9,882 nucleotides of DNA, taken from assembly GCA_020438245.1 (NCBI GenBank), contig JAGQUY010000047.1:1-9882 (forward strand), written 5' to 3'. A program made the position numbers and the translations under genes. Position 1 is the first letter of the stretch; each line of letters opens with the position of its first letter. The stretch comes from Bacteroidota bacterium. GTDB lineage: Bacteria > CLD3 > SB21. Positions 6,762-9,882 of this stretch are shown piece after piece. Under the pieces are notes generated by a model that made no database searches, had not been told where the DNA came from, and worked only from the letters and a program-made list of their open reading frames with translations.

Positions 6762-7653
6762 CACTTGCACTTTCTTCGTGATTGATCTTCCGGCGCATCC
6801 ACATGATGCTTCCTAACAGCGCATACAGCAACGCGGGAGGCATGAAGTAGGCGAAAATACCGTGCTGAATAGACTCTGAAACCCCGGGCGCCGGATTGTT
6901 TCCAAGATTCCTTGGAAATCCGATCTTCTTGAAATCTTTTCCGGCCAGATAGAGCCAGGACGTTCCCCCGACCTCATGTTCACCATAAATATGATCAACG
7001 TATCTTGCAGGATGTTTTCGAATTCGCTCACGAGCCACCTTGACGAGATCGTGTCTTCGGCCGTAGGTAAGCGCCTCCACCGGACAAATCTCCACACACG
7101 CCGGCTTTTCTTCATTCGCCGTACGATGCACGCAAAAATCACACTTTAAGATTCGCGGTTGAATCGGCTTGTTGTATTCGAAGGCGGGAATTTGGAACGG
7201 GCAGGCCACCATGCAGTACCGGCAACCGATGCATTTGTCCGAATCCCAGATCACGGCACCCTTTTCAGTTTTTGAAAAGGCGCCGACGATGCAGGCCGAC
7301 ACGCATGCCGGATGGTCACAGTGCATGCATTGCACTTTCACGTCAATGGGTATTGGCTTGTCAGAAGGAAACTCATTGACAACCGTCAAAGATTCCAGAT
7401 TCGGTCTCCGGAATTGACCCAGCACGTCACGATTCTCGTAGGTCTCAATGGGTAAAGTGGACATGTCATGAGCCTTTTTACAGGCCCATTCACAGTTTCT
7501 GTAGCCGACACAAACGGTTGTATCGACCAAAACGCCCATCCGGTCATCGGAGAGGATATTTTTCGGACCGCCTCTAGCAGAGCGCCCGCCGCCTGCTATT
7601 GTCACTCCAAGAAGCGCGCCGAACTGCAAAAGCGAACGGCGACTCAACTTCAT
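6748..7653 (-). CDS. Tat-exported HybA/HmcB-like 4Fe-4S ferredoxin with C-terminal membrane anchor
   Basis: A 301-residue protein that opens with a twin-arginine signal (S-R-R-S-L-L, residues 4-9, then a hydrophobic stretch). The body has four cysteine groups: C48/C54/C58; C109/C112/C117/C121; C141/C144/C147/C151; and C171/C174/C186/C190, the last two groups followed by Pro. A hydrophobic helix at about 266-286 followed by Arg-Arg-Lys should anchor the C-terminus in the membrane, as in HybA and HmcB. It probably passes electrons between the NrfD-like subunit and the 13-heme cytochrome on the periplasmic side. Cluster I departs from the C-x2-C-x2-C-x3-C rule: the second Cys is replaced by Tyr51. 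It is the first gene of the operon and is preceded by the only sizeable intergenic space on this strand. Confidence 0.93.
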   Translation of the reverse strand: MKLSRRSLLQFGALLGVTIAGGGRSARGGPKNILSDDRMGVLVDTTVCVGYRNCEWACKKAHDMSTLPIETYENRDVLGQFRRPNLESLTVVNEFPSDKPIPIDVKVQCMHCDHPACVSACIVGAFSKTEKGAVIWDSDKCIGCRYCMVACPFQIPAFEYNKPIQPRILKCDFCVHRTANEEKPACVEICPVEALTYGRRHDLVKVARERIRKHPARYVDHIYGEHEVGGTSWLYLAGKDFKKIGFPRNLGNNPAPGVSESIQHGIFAYFMPPALLYALLGSIMWMRRKINHEESASDGKP

Positions 7654-7660
7654 GTTCTAA

Positions 7661-7674
7661 ACCCTTTTAAGGGT
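7661..7674 (-). promoter_or_regulatory. Hairpin covering the ribosome binding site of the Fe-S gene
   Basis: The 14 bases form a short inverted repeat (ACCCTT, two-base gap, AAGGGT). Read on the minus strand, its second arm contains AAAGGG, the only plausible Shine-Dalgarno before the ATG at 7653. Pairing would bury that ribosome binding site. The stem is only six pairs with a two-base loop, so its stability is doubtful. Regulation is inference. Confidence 0.35.
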
Positions 7675-7690
7675 CGTTTTTTTTCGACAA

Positions 7691-7704
7691 GGGAAATATG
7701 TCCC
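7691..7704. promoter_or_regulatory. GGGA-N6-TCCC dyad in the operon leader
   Basis: A perfect four-base inverted repeat around a six-base spacer. Read on the minus strand its spacer holds CATATT, which resembles a -10 box. It may be an operator overlapping the promoter, but four-base arms can arise by chance. Confidence 0.3.
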
Positions 7705-7711
7705 AAGTCTT

Positions 7712-7729
7712 ACGTGAAAATAATCACAA
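7712..7729. promoter_or_regulatory. Candidate CRP/FNR-family (HcpR-like) operator
   Basis: Read on the minus strand the site is TTGTGA, six bases, TCACGT. The first arm matches the CRP/HcpR half-site exactly and the second keeps TCAC. HcpR, a CRP/FNR-family regulator described in sulfate reducers, is associated with a TTGTGA-N6-TCACAA consensus. The site is centred about 68 bases before the Fe-S gene ATG, a reasonable place for control of the six-gene operon. The regulator itself is not in the window. Confidence 0.45.
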
Positions 7730-7797
7730 TGTGGCTTGTTCCCAATGACGCCGGTCATATTAGGACGTGGACGAGGCAGATCAAGATCTTGAGGAAG

Positions 7798-9210
7798 TTA
7801 GTCCAATCCGGAAAAGGGGATACCGTCAATGAGATTGGGTATCGTTTTGGCAAGCAGTTTCAAATAGGTCGGGAAGACGTCGGCAGACCGGATGGGGCCC
7901 GCTGTAAATGGATGACTGAGGCAGAAGGGTACCATAATATGATCGCGATGCAAAGAGCCGTGGGATGACTTGTGTTCTGGATTTTCCCACTTTTCACGAA
8001 GGTCAAAGCCATTATTGGAAACAACTATAAGATCGCCGGTGCGCCCGGACCTGAAAAGCTGGAGAATCTGGAGGAGTGCGTCCGGATAGTTCGTGTCCCA
8101 CGTTCGTTCCAAGGACTCGGAATGAGTCATGGTCTGGGGCAACGGTCCGAAACCAAACGGGTCATTTTTTTCTACCTTGTAGTGTATGCCGCCGTCGCTT
8201 TCTGACAAAATCGCCGACCCGCGCCTGCTGTATACTCCGATTTCTGAACCGGAACGCCGTACTATCAACAAATCAATGGCGTCGTACGAAAGCAAGGCAG
8301 CTTGTAATCCAGGAGCAAGGCGCTCCACATCCTCCTCAAAACACGGGTGCATCCACGAACGATTTTTGAAGTAAACATGCGCCATGGCATTGCCCGACAC
8401 CTGAACCGATGCCACGGGCTTGCTCCTAAAAATGTTCGTATACGAAATCGTCTTCAGACCATATTTCTCTTCCAAGTAGGGCGCCAGATCAAAATGGGTG
8501 TGCGTGGCTGTCAATCCATGGTCGCTGCAAATTCCAATCAACGTATCGTCATACCTGTGGCTTTTCTTCAGATCAGCTGCCAGGGATCCGACAAACCGAT
8601 CGAGCCTGCGATACCCTTCTATAACCCGTTCGTGATGGGGATGCGTCAGATGACTCACCCCGTCGATGCCCTGAAATACCACAAAGGCAAAATCGGTGTC
8701 CGGTTTGAATCTCCTGAAAAAAAGTCGAGCCGCCAAATCATCCAAATGTTCATAGTTTTTTCGACGTTTTTCGCGTGCAATATTGATTCGCTCAATCCAG
8801 CCGGACTGCAATCGGGCACCCCTACTTACCTGGTTGAATATATTCAGAGGATTCTGAAAGATTTCGAACAGCGTGAGTTTGTCCGGACGAAGGTCTCCGT
8901 TCAAAAAAATAATTTCCCAACCACAATAGCTCCTGAAGCGATGTGGATTCCAGAACGGTTTGCTGCCGAATGCGGCTTTGTCAAACCAACGTATCCCGGG
9001 CATATTCACGGTGCCCGGAAAACATCCGGTCATGAAGGGAACATACGCCGGGCCGGTCGTACTGGTAAAGGTTGATGTCATGCGCGAATACGCACCGCGG
9101 TCGATGATATGCTCACGAATATTGGGAAGTTCTCCCTTTTCCAGGAGATCCTCAAAAATATCGTAGCGGGCGCCGTCTGCAAGAAGTAGGATCGAGGATC
9201 GGTAGGTCAT
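7798..9210 (-). CDS. Alkaline-phosphatase-superfamily hydrolase (type I phosphodiesterase/nucleotide pyrophosphatase-like)
   Basis: A 470-residue protein with the metal-site pattern of the superfamily: D12-G13 after a hydrophobic strand; a Thr/Ser-rich nucleophile region (about 48-62, T-S-T-T-G-P then M-T-G); D183/H187 in G-I-D-G-V-S-H; D230-H231 in C-S-D-H-G; and a C-terminal S-S-H417-G-S-L-H followed by V-P. Members hydrolyse phosphomono- or diesters using two zinc or other divalent ions. The substrate here is unknown. There is no signal peptide, so it is probably cytoplasmic. The ATG overlaps the stop of the preceding NRDE-family gene by four bases, with TTGGAG upstream, so the two are probably co-translated. 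A functional link to the redox operon downstream is not shown. Confidence 0.85.
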   Translation of the reverse strand: MTYRSSILLLADGARYDIFEDLLEKGELPNIREHIIDRGAYSRMTSTFTSTTGPAYVPFMTGCFPGTVNMPGIRWFDKAAFGSKPFWNPHRFRSYCGWEIIFLNGDLRPDKLTLFEIFQNPLNIFNQVSRGARLQSGWIERINIAREKRRKNYEHLDDLAARLFFRRFKPDTDFAFVVFQGIDGVSHLTHPHHERVIEGYRRLDRFVGSLAADLKKSHRYDDTLIGICSDHGLTATHTHFDLAPYLEEKYGLKTISYTNIFRSKPVASVQVSGNAMAHVYFKNRSWMHPCFEEDVERLAPGLQAALLSYDAIDLLIVRRSGSEIGVYSRRGSAILSESDGGIHYKVEKNDPFGFGPLPQTMTHSESLERTWDTNYPDALLQILQLFRSGRTGDLIVVSNNGFDLREKWENPEHKSSHGSLHRDHIMVPFCLSHPFTAGPIRSADVFPTYLKLLAKTIPNLIDGIPFSGLD

Positions 9211-9882
9211 CGGGTAAGGTCAAACTCCAAGGTCTGTGTCGAAAAAATCTCCCGCTCAGGATCAAAACTTCGTTCGACAAAAGTGACGTGCCCTGAATCG
9301 GAAATAGCAACAACTGTCGAAACACGTGTTCCGTATCGCGGACTTTTGATGAAAATGGGTGACAATCGTCGTTCCAACTCCAGACCGACCCCGGTGTCCG
9401 GGAGGACATCGTCCGCTGCCATGGTTTCGTCGGAGAGAATTTCCAGTAAATCCGTGGCAGTCCATGAGCCTTGTTGAAGACATTCACCGAAGCTTTTTTT
9501 CCCTCTCTGAACTTTTGGCCACGGAGTATCCAAGAGGGCATTGCTTAGCCCGTAAATACCGTTTGCAAGCGGGACAATTTGATTGGATTGATTGGAATAG
9601 TATCTGCACGAGTCACGATTCATCACCAGGAGGTTAAACCCGTTGTACTCGCCGGCCCGCCGCGAGAGTCTTTCCAAATAGTTATCCGGGCTTGCCAGGC
9701 CGGTTACAAAATCACTTACAAGCAGCCCCCGTGTCGGTGCGTCTTTTTTTTCCGCAAGTCCCTGACGAAAGTTGGTCACCACTGCAAGGCGCCCATTGTG
9801 ATGCATGGCCAGCCACGAACCGCCGGCCAGTTTGTCTGTCCCGCCGATGACATCGGGATCGTTTTCCCAGATGGCAGCGGGA
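9207..9882 (-). CDS. NRDE/TANGO2-family protein, N-terminus outside window
   Basis: The frame is open to the window edge and an internal ATG at 9806 is not the start: the 25 codons upstream of it encode family-like sequence (W-E-N-D-P-D-V-I-G-G-T-D, then G-G-S-W-L-A). Other landmarks are R-L-A-V-V-T-N-F-R, Y-N-G-F-N-L-L-V, I-Y-G-L-S-N-A-L-L-D-T-P-W-P-K-V, Y-G-T-R-V-S-T-V-V and F-V-E-R-S-F. The missing N-terminal part should contain the N-R-D-E motif and the initial Met-Cys. Eukaryotic TANGO2/HRG-9 has been proposed to act in haem trafficking; the bacterial role is not settled. It is co-directional with the cytochrome operon, separated from it by the hydrolase gene and a 144-base gap. Confidence 0.88.
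   Translation of the reverse strand, partial: PAAIWENDPDVIGGTDKLAGGSWLAMHHNGRLAVVTNFRQGLAEKKDAPTRGLLVSDFVTGLASPDNYLERLSRRAGEYNGFNLLVMNRDSCRYYSNQSNQIVPLANGIYGLSNALLDTPWPKVQRGKKSFGECLQQGSWTATDLLEILSDETMAADDVLPDTGVGLELERRLSPIFIKSPRYGTRVSTVVAISDSGHVTFVERSFDPEREIFSTQTLEFDLTR

Larger units (their letters stand above)
7654..7797. other. Intergenic control region between the two minus-strand units
   Basis: A 144-base non-coding gap, the largest in the window. In minus-strand order it holds a perfect 12-base palindrome just after the phosphatase stop (7781-7792), a small ATGAC/GTCAT hairpin (7745-7758), the CRP/FNR-like dyad, the GGGA/TCCC dyad, a run of eight T on the plus strand (7677-7684) flanked by GTCG/CGAC, and the RBS hairpin. 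No convincing sigma-54 site or strong sigma-70 pair was found, and no minus-strand terminator with a T-run follows the phosphatase gene. Confidence 0.6.

Noticed and set aside
6501..6770. GTG at 6770 as the NrfD-like start
   Set aside because: Possible, but the purine-rich ribosome binding sequence directly abuts it. It is better spaced for the ATG at 6761.
7661..7684. Rho-independent terminator on the plus strand
   Set aside because: The hairpin plus T8 has the right form, but no plus-strand gene precedes it. On the minus strand the tract is on the wrong side of the stem. It is kept only as a possible leader structure.
7781..7792. Perfect 12-base palindrome as terminator of the phosphatase gene
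   Set aside because: A perfect palindrome leaves almost no loop, and no T-run follows on the minus strand. It could equally be a chance site.
8347..9075. Long open frame on the plus strand opposite the phosphatase-superfamily gene
   Set aside because: The minus-strand frame has clear superfamily metal motifs. The plus-strand product has no recognisable domain and no good ribosome binding site, so it is a shadow frame.

Overview
The window looks like a chromosomal segment from an anaerobic, respiratory bacterium. Desulfobacterota (deltaproteobacterial sulfate reducers or their relatives) is the best guess. The reasons are a 13-heme periplasmic cytochrome c, a Tat-exported HybA/HmcB-like ferredoxin paired with a HybB/NrfD-type membrane protein, a haem-binding sensor kinase and GcvH-like accessory domains. 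Base composition is moderate and even across the genes. No transposase, phage gene, tRNA, rRNA or CRISPR array is visible. The assignment is inference from gene content, not from a marker gene.

Layout. Bases 2-559 (+) hold the 3' end of a TPR-repeat protein. It is convergent with everything else, with a single base between the two stop codons. All remaining genes are on the minus strand and are read right to left. A two-gene unit lies at 9882-7798: an NRDE/TANGO2-family protein cut by the window edge, then an alkaline-phosphatase-superfamily hydrolase, coupled by an ATGA overlap. A 144-base intergenic region (7654-7797) follows, with a CRP/FNR/HcpR-like dyad and other inverted repeats. Then comes a tight six-gene operon (7653-561): Fe-S protein, NrfD-like quinone-interacting protein, 13-heme cytochrome c, sensor histidine kinase, and two response regulators that each end in a GcvH-like domain. 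Five consecutive genes overlap by 1-14 bases. Only the last gene has a gap (30 bases), and it has its own strong ribosome binding site.

How it may work. The first three genes form a likely membrane quinol/periplasmic-cytochrome oxidoreductase. Its module order resembles the Fe-S/NrfD/cytochrome parts of the Hmc and Cbc-type complexes, and no molybdopterin subunit is present. The kinase carries two predicted c-type haem attachment motifs in its periplasmic domain, so it could read the redox state of the same compartment. Neither regulator has a DNA-binding domain. Each instead carries a GcvH-like (lipoyl-carrier fold) domain in which the lipoyl-lysine position is not lysine (Asn in one, Asp in the other), and one regulator is anchored in the membrane by an N-terminal helix.

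The strongest candidate for something undescribed is this combination: a haem-sensing kinase with a cysteine-rich, zinc-ribbon-like insertion inside its ATPase domain, feeding two receiver-pseudo-GcvH proteins, all co-transcribed with an electron-transfer complex.
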